Assembly (NCBI RefSeq): GCF_027594425.1 | Contig: NZ_CP115159.1 | Coordinates: forward strand, 550,001 to 614,000 | Length of the DNA: 64,000 bases | From: Zunongwangia sp. HGR-M22 | GTDB lineage: Bacteria; Bacteroidota; Bacteroidia; Flavobacteriales; Flavobacteriaceae | Direction: 5' to 3' | Part shown: one piece after another, positions 45,457 to 55,189 of the stretch | Numbering within the stretch: position 1 is the stretch's first letter | Layout of the letters: each line of letters starts with the position of its first letter | Translations under genes and position numbers: made by a program | Notes under the pieces: generated by a model | What the model was told of the DNA's origin: nothing | Databases searched by the model: none | The model's input: only the letters and a program-made list of their open reading frames with translations

Positions 45457-48400
45457 TTATCTGCTTAAGTATATTTTGCCTTGTTTAGCAGGAGTTGATC
45501 CGTCATTGAATTCAATCACATAGAAGTATACACCATTTGGTAAAACGTCATCTCCGATTGAAGATTCGCTTGATGTACCGTCCCATGGTTGAGTTGATGA
45601 ATTTCCTTTATAAACCATTCTTCCCCATCTATTGTAAATCTCAACTTCATAATTTGGATAGTCAAGTTTTAAATATTGAAGATCAAAAGTATCGTTAAGC
45701 TGATCACCATTTGGAGAAATACCTTCTTGGAACGGAGTCTCACAATCTCCGAAATCAACTACATAAGTTGCTCTAGTAGAACTTTCACAGCCTGTTGCAT
45801 TGTTGGATGCACTGGCATAGTAAGTTGTTCCGTCAACTAAAACAGTATTATTGCTAAGTGCATTATCACTGTCGGCAGAATCATACCAAGTAATTACATT
45901 ATCGCTATTTATAGCTTCAGTTATATCTTGAAGTGTCGTTCTGTTAAATCGATCGTCATATTCACATATTTCAATAGCCGGAATAGTTGGTGCTTGTGGA
46001 TCCTCAACGGTTACGTTAATAGCAACTCTTTCAGATTCACATCCAGAAGCATTGGTCTGAGTAGCGTAATAGGTTCCCGAAGTTAAAACTTCAGTTGCGT
46101 CTAACGCATCTTCAGTAGTCTCATCAGCATAATATGCTACATTGGTTCCTGGAACATTAATGTCTCCAACAGTTGCGCCGTCAACAGCACAGAAACTCAA
46201 ATCTGTAGCGTTAGGGGTAGGTGCATCAGGAACTTCATTAACTGTAATTGTTAATGTAGAAGCATCTGTTCCACAATTGTTTGTTACTGTGTAAGTGAAT
46301 ACGTAAGTACCTGTTGTGCTAATGTCGAAGTTAGAATTATCACGATCGTTTCCGTCAAGTGAGAAAACTCCATTATCATCTGCTCCATTTAGGAATATAC
46401 TTAGGTCTATCGGAGTGTCAGCTACACAAACATTTTCGGTAGCATCATCACCTGCATTAGCAGTAGCATTTACAGTAATTGTGAAAGTAGCTGAATCAGA
46501 AGTTCCAGCATTCACACAAGTGTCATTTTCATCAACAGTGTAGGTTACGGTATAAGTTCCAGCCGTAATCGCCATGAACATTCCCTCAGTAACCCCATCT
46601 CCAGTGAATTCACCAGAAGTGATTGCATTGTCAGAAAGGTAAGCTACAAGATCAATAGATTCATTAACACAAGCATTAAAAGCCATATCCTCACCAGCAT
46701 TTGCATCAGCAGGGTTGTTTACAGTAATTGTGAAAGTAGCTGAATCAGAAGTTCCAGCATTCACACAAGTGTCATTTTCATCAACAGTGTAGGTTACGGT
46801 ATAAGTTCCAGCCGTAGTCGCCATGAACATTCCCTCAGTAACCCCATCTCCAGTGAATTCACCAGAAGTGATTGCATTGTCAGAAAGGTAAGCTACAAGA
46901 TCAATAGATTCATTAACACAAGCATCAAAAGCCATATCCTCACCAGCATTTGCATCAGCAGGGTTGTTTACAGTAATTGTGAAAGTAGCTGAATCAGAAG
47001 TTCCAGCATTCACACAAGTGTCATTTTCATCAACAGTGTAGGTTACGGTATAAGTTCCAGCTGTAGTCGCCATGAACATTCCCTCAGTAACCCCATCTCC
47101 AGTGAATTCACCAGTAGTGATTGCATTGTCAGAAAGGTAAGCTACAAGATCAATAGATTCATTAACACAAGCATCAAAAGCCATATCCTCACCAGCATTT
47201 GCATCAGCAGGGTTGTTAACAGTAATTGTGAAAGTAGCTGAATCAGAAGTTCCGGCATTCACACAAGTGTCATTTTCATCAACAGTGTAGGTTACGGTAT
47301 AAGTTCCAGCTGTAGTCGCCATGAACATTCCCTCAGTAACCCCATCTCCAGTGAATTCACCAGAAGTGATTGCATTGTCAGAAAGGTAAGCTACAAGATC
47401 AATAGATTCATTAACACAAGCATCAAAAGCCATATCCTCACCAGCATTTGCATCAGCAGGGTTGTTTACAGTAATTGTGAAAGTAGCTGAATCAGAAGTT
47501 CCGGCATTCACACAAGTGTCATTTTCATCAACAGTGTAGGTTACGGTATAAGTTCCAGCTGTAGTCGCCATGAACATTCCCTCAGTAACCCCATCTCCAG
47601 TGAATTCACCAGAAGTGATTGCATTGTCAGAAAGGTAAGCTACAAGATCAATAGATTCATTAACACAAGCATTAAAAGCCATATCCTCACCAGCATTTGC
47701 ATCAGCAGGGTTGTTTACAGTAATTGTGAAAGTAGCTGAATCAGAAGTTCCAGCATTCACACAAGTGTCATTTTCATCAACAGTGTAGGTTACGGTATAA
47801 GTTCCAGCCGTAGTCGCCATGAACATTCCCTCAGTAACCCCATCTCCAGTGAATTCACCAGAAGTGATTGCATTGTCAGAAAGGTAAGCTACAAGATCAA
47901 TAGATTCATTAACACAAGCATCAAAAGCCATATCCTCACCAGCATTTGCATCAGCAGGGTTGTTAACAGTAATTGTGAAAGTAGCTGAATCAGAAGTTCC
48001 GGCATTCACACAAGTGTCATTTTCATCAACAGTGTAGGTTACGGTATAAGTTCCAGCCGTAGTCGCCATGAACATTCCCTCAGTAACCCCATCTCCAGTG
48101 AATTCACCAGAAGTGATTGCATTGTCAGAAAGGTAAGCTACAAGATCAATAGATTCATTAACACAAGCATCAAAAGCCATATCCTCACCAGCATTTGCAT
48201 CAGCAGGGTTGTTTACAGTAATTGTGAAAGTAGCTGAATCAGATCCATTAGTAACACAACTATTAGTACTATTTACATTGTAAGTGATCGTGTAATCACC
48301 TGCTGTAGATGCAGAGAATTGTGTCCCCGATACACCGTTACCTGAAAAAGTACCGGTAGTAAGTGCATCACTACTTAGGTAATCGGTAAGTTCAATAGTT

Positions 48401-49968
48401 TCATTGATACAAACGTCAAAAGAAGCGTCGTCTCCAGCTTTAGGTGATACTGCAGGAGTTATAGTTACTTCAAATTCAGTATCGTCAGATACACAAGAAC
48501 CATTAGTTGCCACAGCATAATAAGTTCCTGTTGTTAATGCAGTAGCGGGAGCTAGTTCTGTGGTTAAAGAAGCATCATCATAAATAGAAATGCTATCACC
48601 AGTGCCTAGATCGGCAACAGTTGCATTATCAGTTTCACAGAAAGTTTGATTAGCAATAACTGGAGCATCCGGAACTTCAGAAATCGCTACTTCGAATTCA
48701 CTGGCTTCAGAAGTACAAGGTCCATCGCTGGCAACTGCAAAATAAATTCCGTCTACTAAAGCTGTTGAAGGTGCAAGCTCATTTGATAAGCTGGCATCAT
48801 CGTAAATAGCTATATTAGTATCGGTACCTAAATCAGCAACAGTAGCATTATCAGTTTCACAAAATTCTTGATCTCCTATAACTGGAGCGTCTGGTTGCGC
48901 AGTAACCGTAATTGTGAAAGTAGCTTCATCAGTAGTACAATCATCAGCTACACTATAAGTAACTGAATACTCCCCAGCAGGATAGTTTGCCGGATCAAAT
49001 TGACCATTAAGATCTGTGCCGTCTAAAGTAAATGCACCATCTGTATCAGCATCTCCAGAAAGAAGAGTGAATAAATCTAGCGTAGAGTCATTTGAACATA
49101 CCACAGTACTAGCGTCATCACCAGCATTTACCGGTTCAAAAACGGTAACCGTAACTTCAAATCTATCTTCACTTTCTGTAGGAGGAAGAGGAGAGTCTAC
49201 ATTGTTGATTATCTGAGTAGCGTAATAAGTTTCTCCGTCAACTAATATGACATCATCACCCAAAGCTGGATTAGATGTAGCAGTACTATACCAACGAATT
49301 GCCTGAGTGTTTTCGCTTGTACCTTGTGCTACAAGGTCTGCAACCGTTGCTTCAGGGCAAAAAGTTTGCTGAGCTTCTCCTGTTGGAGCTTCAGCAACTA
49401 TCGGGTCGTATCGAATCGCTAATCTTTCAGAAGGACAAGCATTTCCTGTTTGCCCTACCCAATATGGGTTTTCAGCAATTAAAGTTGTGTTTCCTGGAAG
49501 TGTATTAGTATCATATTGATCTGCAAATACAACTAAATTCATTCCTGGGTTATCATCTACTAAAGTAGCGATTAAATCATCTACATCGAAAGAATCTGAA
49601 GAAGATCCAAGAGTAGGGGAAAATGTAGTTCCGTATCCAGAAACTGGAGCCGGAGCTGAATTTACAGTTATATTTACAGCAATTCTTGTACTACAATCTC
49701 CATCTGCATTACCTATATAGTAAGTTGCTGCATTTTCAAGAAGCTCGTCACTAGGAATAGGATTCGTAGATGTTTCAGTTCTGTAAACTGTTGTTCCATC
49801 AGTTTCTATTTCTCCTACAGTCTGTAGGTAACAGAAAGTCTGATTCTGGTCGGTATTTGCCGTTGTTGGACAACCTTGCTGGCCGTACATAGACAATCCT
49901 CCCATAAATAATACAAAGGATAATAGGAACAATTTGGTTCCCCTAATCCTCAAAGTAAAATTTCGCAT
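45457..49968 (-). CDS. Giant repeat protein with type B gliding C-terminal domain
   Basis: The 1503-residue secreted protein starts with a signal peptide (LFLLSFVLFMGGLSMYGQQ). A mixed set of Ig-like beta domains follows. Seven 83-residue repeats (NNPADANAGEDMAF to SATFTITV) lie in the middle, each with two cysteines. The end has ISPNGDQLNDTFDL, VEIYNRWGRMVYKG and GVYFYVIEFNDG, the type IX type B sorting domain (CHU_C family). It is probably a surface adhesin carried by the SprF-like protein next to it. The repeats are nearly identical at DNA level. Confidence 0.92.
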   Translation of the reverse strand: MRNFTLRIRGTKLFLLSFVLFMGGLSMYGQQGCPTTANTDQNQTFCYLQTVGEIETDGTTVYRTETSTNPIPSDELLENAATYYIGNADGDCSTRIAVNITVNSAPAPVSGYGTTFSPTLGSSSDSFDVDDLIATLVDDNPGMNLVVFADQYDTNTLPGNTTLIAENPYWVGQTGNACPSERLAIRYDPIVAEAPTGEAQQTFCPEATVADLVAQGTSENTQAIRWYSTATSNPALGDDVILVDGETYYATQIINNVDSPLPPTESEDRFEVTVTVFEPVNAGDDASTVVCSNDSTLDLFTLLSGDADTDGAFTLDGTDLNGQFDPANYPAGEYSVTYSVADDCTTDEATFTITVTAQPDAPVIGDQEFCETDNATVADLGTDTNIAIYDDASLSNELAPSTALVDGIYFAVASDGPCTSEASEFEVAISEVPDAPVIANQTFCETDNATVADLGTGDSISIYDDASLTTELAPATALTTGTYYAVATNGSCVSDDTEFEVTITPAVSPKAGDDASFDVCINETIELTDYLSSDALTTGTFSGNGVSGTQFSASTAGDYTITYNVNSTNSCVTNGSDSATFTITVNNPADANAGEDMAFDACVNESIDLVAYLSDNAITSGEFTGDGVTEGMFMATTAGTYTVTYTVDENDTCVNAGTSDSATFTITVNNPADANAGEDMAFDACVNESIDLVAYLSDNAITSGEFTGDGVTEGMFMATTAGTYTVTYTVDENDTCVNAGTSDSATFTITVNNPADANAGEDMAFNACVNESIDLVAYLSDNAITSGEFTGDGVTEGMFMATTAGTYTVTYTVDENDTCVNAGTSDSATFTITVNNPADANAGEDMAFDACVNESIDLVAYLSDNAITSGEFTGDGVTEGMFMATTAGTYTVTYTVDENDTCVNAGTSDSATFTITVNNPADANAGEDMAFDACVNESIDLVAYLSDNAITTGEFTGDGVTEGMFMATTAGTYTVTYTVDENDTCVNAGTSDSATFTITVNNPADANAGEDMAFDACVNESIDLVAYLSDNAITSGEFTGDGVTEGMFMATTAGTYTVTYTVDENDTCVNAGTSDSATFTITVNNPADANAGEDMAFNACVNESIDLVAYLSDNAITSGEFTGDGVTEGMFMAITAGTYTVTYTVDENDTCVNAGTSDSATFTITVNATANAGDDATENVCVADTPIDLSIFLNGADDNGVFSLDGNDRDNSNFDISTTGTYVFTYTVTNNCGTDASTLTITVNEVPDAPTPNATDLSFCAVDGATVGDINVPGTNVAYYADETTEDALDATEVLTSGTYYATQTNASGCESERVAINVTVEDPQAPTIPAIEICEYDDRFNRTTLQDITEAINSDNVITWYDSADSDNALSNNTVLVDGTTYYASASNNATGCESSTRATYVVDFGDCETPFQEGISPNGDQLNDTFDLQYLKLDYPNYEVEIYNRWGRMVYKGNSSTQPWDGTSSESSIGDDVLPNGVYFYVIEFNDGSTPAKQGKIYLSR
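46472..48214 (-). repeat. Seven tandem 249-bp repeats inside the giant protein gene
   Basis: The 249-base unit, 83 codons, is repeated seven times with only single-base differences between copies. Unit boundaries can be set at each ACAGTAATTG starting at 46472, 46721, 46970, 47219, 47468, 47717 and 47966. A partial match continues to about 48240. Confidence 0.95.
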
Positions 49969-50169
49969 AGGCTAGGTGTTAAATTCGAATAATAATTAAT
50001 AAATACAATATTTATAGCACAAATATTGTAATAATTTTTAACATGCGGATATAAAAAATGCTAGGATTTAGGAATTATTAGTATTTTTCCCCTTATTAGG
50101 CAATAACTGTTAAAGCTGTTTGGAAATGAAATCTTAAATTTATTATAAGTAATCTTAAAAAATTAACGT

Positions 50170-51057
50170 TTGGAGGTAAAAAATGTCTTAGGAATGCTGT
50201 TTTTTTTTATTTTATGTTGTAAAAGTAATGCGCAATCAAGTGAGGAGTTAAGAACAGCGAAAAAATTTATACAAAATTATGAACTCGATAAGGCTGAAAT
50301 TTTTATAGATCGAAATTTTGAGTTTACCGAAGCAGGTAAGCTATACTTAGGTAACATTGCTAGTCATCTAAAAGAGTGGGATAAGGCTATCTATAACTAT
50401 AAAAGTTTAGTAGAGCTGGATCCCAATTTTGCCGAATATCATTTTAAGGTGGGCGGTGCAATGGGCATGAAAGCTATTGAGATTAATAAATTTCAAGCAG
50501 CCTTTTTAATACCTAAAGTTAAAGAGCACTTAGAAAAAGCAGCTTCTTTAGATCCTAATCACATAGAAAGCAAAAGAGCTTTGTCTGAATTATATTTACA
50601 ACTTCCTTCTGTACTAGGAGGTAGTTTTGAAAAAGGATTAGCACAGGCGAAAAGCTTAAATAAGTTAAGTAAGCTTGACTATTGCATTGCTATGGCTTCA
50701 GTTTATAATTACAAAGACGAAAAACAAAAATCAGCGAAATATATAAAAGAAGGTATTAAAGCTTTAAAAGGTAAACCGTCTTTAGTTTTGCGTAATTATC
50801 TCTATTTTGAGTTTGCGCAAGAAGGGTTAAGGTATGGAATACCTAAATCTGAAATTGATTCTCTCATGGATAAATATATACAGGGATTTAATTATTTGGA
50901 TCTCAAAACTCCCGCGGAAGCTTATTTAAAGCTTGCTCAAATTTCAGAAAATAAATCAGATAAGTCCACCGCGCTATACTATATTAATAAATCATTAGAA
51001 ATAGACGGAAATTCCAAAACAGCCTTAGATTTAAAAGAAGATATTAAGGATATGTAA
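50170..51057 (+). CDS. Tetratricopeptide repeat protein, secreted
   Basis: The 295-residue protein has a hydrophobic N-terminus (MLFFFILCCKSNAQ) that looks like a signal peptide, and TPR-like helical pairs: SHLKEWDKAIYNYKSLVELDPN (about 66-87), HLEKAASLDPNHIES and TALYYINKSLEIDGNSKTAL. TPR proteins are protein-binding scaffolds. The start is uncertain: the frame begins with TTG at 50170, and an ATG at 50194 would leave a very short signal peptide. The gene is alone between the giant protein gene and mpl. Confidence 0.78.
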   Translation: MEVKNVLGMLFFFILCCKSNAQSSEELRTAKKFIQNYELDKAEIFIDRNFEFTEAGKLYLGNIASHLKEWDKAIYNYKSLVELDPNFAEYHFKVGGAMGMKAIEINKFQAAFLIPKVKEHLEKAASLDPNHIESKRALSELYLQLPSVLGGSFEKGLAQAKSLNKLSKLDYCIAMASVYNYKDEKQKSAKYIKEGIKALKGKPSLVLRNYLYFEFAQEGLRYGIPKSEIDSLMDKYIQGFNYLDLKTPAEAYLKLAQISENKSDKSTALYYINKSLEIDGNSKTALDLKEDIKDM

Positions 51058-51065
51058 GCTAGAAC

Positions 51066-51096
51066 TTCGTGTTTAAAAAAGCAATAATTACATTTG
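51066..51096 (+). promoter_or_regulatory. Promoter of mpl
   Basis: TACATTTG (51089-51096) matches TAnnTTTG, and TTCG (51066-51069), one base off TTTG, lies exactly 19 bases before it. The mpl ATG follows 15 bases after the box. Confidence 0.5.
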
Positions 51097-51111
51097 CTGA
51101 AAATTGTTTCA

Positions 51112-52464
51112 ATGAAAATTCATTTTATAGCTATAGGAGGGAGCGCCATGCATGCTTTAGCTATAGCTCTTCTCGATAAAGGATTTCAAATTTCAGGTAG
51201 TGATGATGCTATATTTGAGCCTTCAAAATCTTCACTTCAGCAAAACGGTATATTACCAAATGATTTTGGCTGGTTTCCGCAGAAGATTACAAAAGATTTA
51301 GATGCAGTAATTTTAGGAATGCACGCTAGAAAAGACAATCCAGAATTATTGAAAGCTCAGGAATTGGGCTTGAAAATTTATTCGTATCCAGAATTTATTT
51401 TTGAGCAATCTAAAACCAAAACTCGAGTGGTAGTTGGTGGTTCGCATGGTAAGACCACAATCACAAGTATGATTTTGCATGTGATGCATTACCATGATCG
51501 CGAGGTAGATTATCTTGTAGGAGCACAACTAGAAGGACTAGATAATACCATAAAGCTAAACGACAATAATGATTTTATGGTTATTGAAGGGGACGAATAT
51601 TTATCTTCACCCATAGATCGTCGCCCAAAATTTCATTTGTACGAACCTAACATTGCTTTGCTAAGCGGTATTGCTTGGGACCATATCAATGTATTTCCTA
51701 CTTATGAGAATTATTTGGAGCAGTTTAGCATCTTTATAGATAAGATTGTAAACGGTGGCATTCTTGTTTATAATGAGGAGGATTTAGAGCTAAAAACTAT
51801 TGTTGAGAACAATACTAATCCTATAAGAAAACATCCTTATAAAACGCCAGAATATAACATTGAAGATGGGGAAACAGTTCTAATTACTCCGGAAGGTGAT
51901 ATGCCTCTAGAAATTTTTGGTAAACATAATTTAAACAATCTTGCAGGAGCAAAGTGGGTTTGCCAGCATATGGGGATAGATGAAGAAGATTTTTATGAAG
52001 CCATTGCAACTTTTAAAGGAGCTTCAAAAAGACTTCAGAAAATTAAAGAATCTGGAGACTTTATCGCTTTTAAAGATTTTGCTCATAGCCCTTCAAAAGT
52101 TAGGGCGAGTGTAAATGCAGTAAAAGAACAATTTCAAGATAAAAAAATCATTGCCTGTTTAGAATTGCATACGTTTAGTAGTTTAAATGAAAGTTTTATT
52201 GCTGAATATAAAAAATCCCTGGATGCAGCCGATACGGCAATTGTGTTTTATTCTTCTGAAGCTGTTGCGCATAAAAAATTAACAGCTATTTCTACTGAAG
52301 CTATAAAGTCTGCTTTCGATCGAGATGATTTAGTAGTAATTACTGAGACTTCAGAATTAGAAGATCATCTAAAAAAATCAAATTTCGATAATTCAGCTTT
52401 GCTTTTTATGAGCAGCGGAAATTATGGCGGTATCGATTTAGAACAGTTTGTTACTGAATTATAA
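51112..52464 (+). CDS. mpl: UDP-N-acetylmuramate:L-Ala-gamma-D-Glu-meso-DAP ligase
   Basis: Mpl joins a recycled tripeptide from peptidoglycan to UDP-MurNAc. The 450-residue protein has the Mur-ligase layout, starting with MKIHFIAIGGSAMHALA, the P-loop VVVGGSHGKTTITSM near residues 104-118, FMVIEGDEYLSS, and GKHNLNNLAGAKWVC. The C-terminal domain has FKDFAHSPSKVRASV. The frame also begins with a TTG at 51094, inside the promoter box, so I use the ATG at 51112. A second recycling gene, anmK, is at 6584-7657. Confidence 0.9.
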   Translation: MKIHFIAIGGSAMHALAIALLDKGFQISGSDDAIFEPSKSSLQQNGILPNDFGWFPQKITKDLDAVILGMHARKDNPELLKAQELGLKIYSYPEFIFEQSKTKTRVVVGGSHGKTTITSMILHVMHYHDREVDYLVGAQLEGLDNTIKLNDNNDFMVIEGDEYLSSPIDRRPKFHLYEPNIALLSGIAWDHINVFPTYENYLEQFSIFIDKIVNGGILVYNEEDLELKTIVENNTNPIRKHPYKTPEYNIEDGETVLITPEGDMPLEIFGKHNLNNLAGAKWVCQHMGIDEEDFYEAIATFKGASKRLQKIKESGDFIAFKDFAHSPSKVRASVNAVKEQFQDKKIIACLELHTFSSLNESFIAEYKKSLDAADTAIVFYSSEAVAHKKLTAISTEAIKSAFDRDDLVVITETSELEDHLKKSNFDNSALLFMSSGNYGGIDLEQFVTEL

Positions 52465-52513
52465 AATTGGTTAAATTCTTTAATGCTTTCCTAATGTGTT
52501 GTATTTTAACTGA

Positions 52514-53212
52514 ATGGAGGAGCAATCAGAACATTTTAGTATTAAAAATTGGGCAATAGATGATAGGCCAAGAGAAAAATTGCTTAGAAAGGGGAAGCTA
52601 GCTTTAAGTGATTCAGAATTGATTGCTATTTTAATAAGTTCTGGCAATCGTAAAGAAACCGCAGTAGAGCTTAGTAAGCGAATTTTGGCCTCAACACAAA
52701 ATAACCTTAGTGAATTAGGAAAGCTAACGGTTAGCCAACTTTGTAAGTTTAGCGGAATTGGTGAGGCGAAAGCAATTACCATCATTGCAGCTTTAGAGCT
52801 TGGTCGAAGGCGACGTTTAGAAAATGCCTTAGAAAGAACCAAGATTACTTCTAGTAGATCTGTTTTTGAACTAATGCAACCTGTTATTGGCGAGTTGCCA
52901 CACGAAGAGTTTTGGATTATTTATTTAAATAATTCTAATAAAGTTATTGATAAATTGCAATTAAGTAAAGGCGGAATTACCGGTACTCTGGTGGATGTGC
53001 GACTCACACTTAAAAAGGCACTAGAGATGGGTGCAGTTTCTATAATTCTGGCGCATAATCACCCCTCTGGAACATTAAAGCCTAGTACTGCTGATAAGAA
53101 TTTAACGCAAAAATTAAAAACAGCATCAGAAAGTCTGGATATAAAAGTGCTTGATCACATAATTGTAACTGAAATGTCCTATTTTAGCTTTGCGGACGAA
53201 GCGATTCTTTAA
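52514..53212 (+). CDS. radC: RadC family JAB-domain protein
   Basis: The 232-residue protein has a helix-hairpin-helix N-terminus (LCKFSGIGEAKAITIIAALELG, about 77-98) and the MPN/JAB domain with the metal motif HNHPSGTLKPSTAD near residues 178-191. The role of RadC is uncertain despite its name; JAB domains are metal-dependent proteases or nucleases. No sign of a mobile island around it. The next gene begins 11 bases after the stop. Confidence 0.9.
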   Translation: MEEQSEHFSIKNWAIDDRPREKLLRKGKLALSDSELIAILISSGNRKETAVELSKRILASTQNNLSELGKLTVSQLCKFSGIGEAKAITIIAALELGRRRRLENALERTKITSSRSVFELMQPVIGELPHEEFWIIYLNNSNKVIDKLQLSKGGITGTLVDVRLTLKKALEMGAVSIILAHNHPSGTLKPSTADKNLTQKLKTASESLDIKVLDHIIVTEMSYFSFADEAIL

Positions 53213-53223
53213 AAATTCCCTAA

Positions 53224-54513
53224 ATGCTACTGGTCTACACGCAAAAAGTTACTCCTAGAATTATCTATATTTTTAAGCATATATGTACAAATATGCTGGG
53301 GATAGAGATTAAATTTACCTCCAAAATAGAGGAGTTTGTAGCGCATGATGGTTTTAAAATGTCTTACGGAAAACAGCCGTTAGGGAACGAGTTTTTTATT
53401 CAGAATACAGATTTATTACTAGAACATGGTTTTGAAGAGCTGGAAGTTAAGGTACAGCCTTGGGGAAATACAGTTTGCTTTTTCCCGGTAAGTGACCATA
53501 GCAATTTGCCTTTCGATATATTTGCCGCCTCTTTTTATTTACTTACTAGATACGAAGAATATCTACCACATGTAAAAGATAAAGCTGGCCGGTTTCCGGT
53601 TTCAGAAAGTTTGGCCTATAAAGAAAGCTTTCTAAAAACACCTGTTGTAGATATTTGGGCGTACAAATTTAAAGAAGTTTTAAAAGAGAAATTTCCAGAG
53701 ATGCTTTTTAATACAACCAATTTTAGAGCAGAGACTATTTTTGCTATAGAGCATGGTTTTGTTTTTAGTAATAAGGGAGTTATTAGGAGCATGGTTGGAT
53801 GGGGTAATGATTTAGTAAAATTGCATTTTCATCGATTTGTAGATCGTGTAAAATCTTGGATGAAACTTAAAAGAGATCCATACGATATTTTTGATGAGTT
53901 GGTGCAGTTGGTAAAAAAACATTCATTATCTACGATTTTTATGTTCAAGGTTGCAGATTTTACACTGTATGATAGGAATATAAATTACAACAGAATGCCT
54001 TATCGATCCAATATAAAATATGTCTCAGATTATGCTAAAATTGGATTGCTGTTAGGTCATTATTCTTCTCAGGTTATTAAAACATTACGCGTAGAAAAGG
54101 TGCGATTAGAAAATATTATCCATTATCCTTTAGAAAATGTTTTAAATGCAAGTTACGATCTTGGCATCCCTGAGCATTTTAATACGTTGGCAGAATTAGA
54201 GTTTGAAAATGATTACTCTATGGGATACCCAGACGATTTGGGATTTAGAGCCGGGACCTGTTTTTCATTTTTGTTTTATGATATTAATATGGAAATTACC
54301 AGTCCGCTGCAAATTCATCCTTATATCTTCAATTCTAATGTGGGTAAAAAATATTCTTCCGAAGAATTGAAAAAAGAAATTAGTAAAATTCATGAAAGGG
54401 TAAAAAGCGTAGGAGGAACCTTTAGGACGATTTTCAAGAATGAAGACTTTTCAGAATATTATAATAGCAGTAGGTATTATTCACTATTAAAACAAATTCA
54501 TGAAATTGAATAA
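53224..54513 (+). CDS. Polysaccharide deacetylase family-like protein, catalytic residues altered
   Basis: The 429-residue protein resembles Bacteroidetes proteins that join an N-terminal domain of unknown function (FPVSDHSNLPFDIFAASFYLLTRYEEY) to a NodB-like deacetylase domain (about 175-429). The conserved ending is present: IPEHFNTLAELEFENDYSMGY, then PDDLGFRAGTC. The usual Asp-rich start of the deacetylase domain reads TIFAIEHGFVFSNKG instead, and the GIHPS-like motif reads LLLGHYSS. The enzyme may be inactive or changed. The next gene overlaps the end by 14 bases. Confidence 0.75.
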   Translation: MLLVYTQKVTPRIIYIFKHICTNMLGIEIKFTSKIEEFVAHDGFKMSYGKQPLGNEFFIQNTDLLLEHGFEELEVKVQPWGNTVCFFPVSDHSNLPFDIFAASFYLLTRYEEYLPHVKDKAGRFPVSESLAYKESFLKTPVVDIWAYKFKEVLKEKFPEMLFNTTNFRAETIFAIEHGFVFSNKGVIRSMVGWGNDLVKLHFHRFVDRVKSWMKLKRDPYDIFDELVQLVKKHSLSTIFMFKVADFTLYDRNINYNRMPYRSNIKYVSDYAKIGLLLGHYSSQVIKTLRVEKVRLENIIHYPLENVLNASYDLGIPEHFNTLAELEFENDYSMGYPDDLGFRAGTCFSFLFYDINMEITSPLQIHPYIFNSNVGKKYSSEELKKEISKIHERVKSVGGTFRTIFKNEDFSEYYNSSRYYSLLKQIHEIE

Positions 54514-55189
54514 TATAGAGCATATTTTTTTTGATTTAGACCATACGCTATGGGATTTTGATAAAAATTCTGCACTTACTTTCGAATATATTTTTAAGCT
54601 GAATAGCATAGAGATAGATCTATCCAAATTTTTGGAAGTATATGTTCCTGTCAATTTTAAATATTGGGAGAATTATCGCAAAAATTTAGTTTCTAAAGAG
54701 AAACTGCGCTATGGCAGGTTAAAAGATTCTTTTGAAGCCTTGTCTTACAATCTCTCTGATAAAGATATTGCCAAGTTATCTAATGATTATATTCTTTATC
54801 TTTCTGAATATAATCATCTTCTGGATGGTGGCTTGGAAGCTTTGGATTATCTTTCTGATAAATACAAACTTCATATTATTACCAATGGATTTGATGAAGT
54901 GCAGCATAAAAAAATGAAGAATGCTAATATTCTTAATTATTTTGAAACAATAACAACCTCTGAAGAAGCTGGTGTTAAAAAGCCACATCCAACTATTTTT
55001 GAAATGTCGCTTAAAAAAGCCAAAGCTTTACCGGCAAAATCGGTGATGATAGGGGATAATTACGAAGCAGATATCGAAGGTGCTGCCGCCTTTGGATTAC
55101 ACACGATTTATTTTGATTATTACAATAAGTCGATTTACAAAGATATTATAGGATTAAACAATTTGAAAAAGATTAATCAGTTTTTGTAG
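54500..55189 (+). CDS. YjjG-type HAD family phosphatase
   Basis: The 229-residue HAD protein has motif I FFDLDHTLWDF (DxDxT), motif II ITNGF, a conserved lysine in GVKKPHPTIFEMSL, and the MIGDNYEADIEGAAAFGL motif. It fits the YjjG group, which dephosphorylates pyrimidine nucleotides and non-canonical ones. The gene overlaps the deacetylase-like gene by 14 bases, so they are translated together. Confidence 0.85.
   Translation: MKLNNIEHIFFDLDHTLWDFDKNSALTFEYIFKLNSIEIDLSKFLEVYVPVNFKYWENYRKNLVSKEKLRYGRLKDSFEALSYNLSDKDIAKLSNDYILYLSEYNHLLDGGLEALDYLSDKYKLHIITNGFDEVQHKKMKNANILNYFETITTSEEAGVKKPHPTIFEMSLKKAKALPAKSVMIGDNYEADIEGAAAFGLHTIYFDYYNKSIYKDIIGLNNLKKINQFL

Noticed and set aside
46472-48214. The 249-base repeats as a CRISPR or mobile element array
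   Set aside because: They are in frame and encode repeats of one secreted protein. No spacer structure or transposase is present.
52480-52842. Open frame of 120 codons opposite radC
   Set aside because: It lies antisense to the conserved radC N-terminus. No promoter or family feature supports it.
52514-53212. radC as a sign of a mobile island or defence system
   Set aside because: radC is also common in core chromosomes. Neighbours mpl and the HAD gene are ordinary, and no integrase or attachment site is visible.
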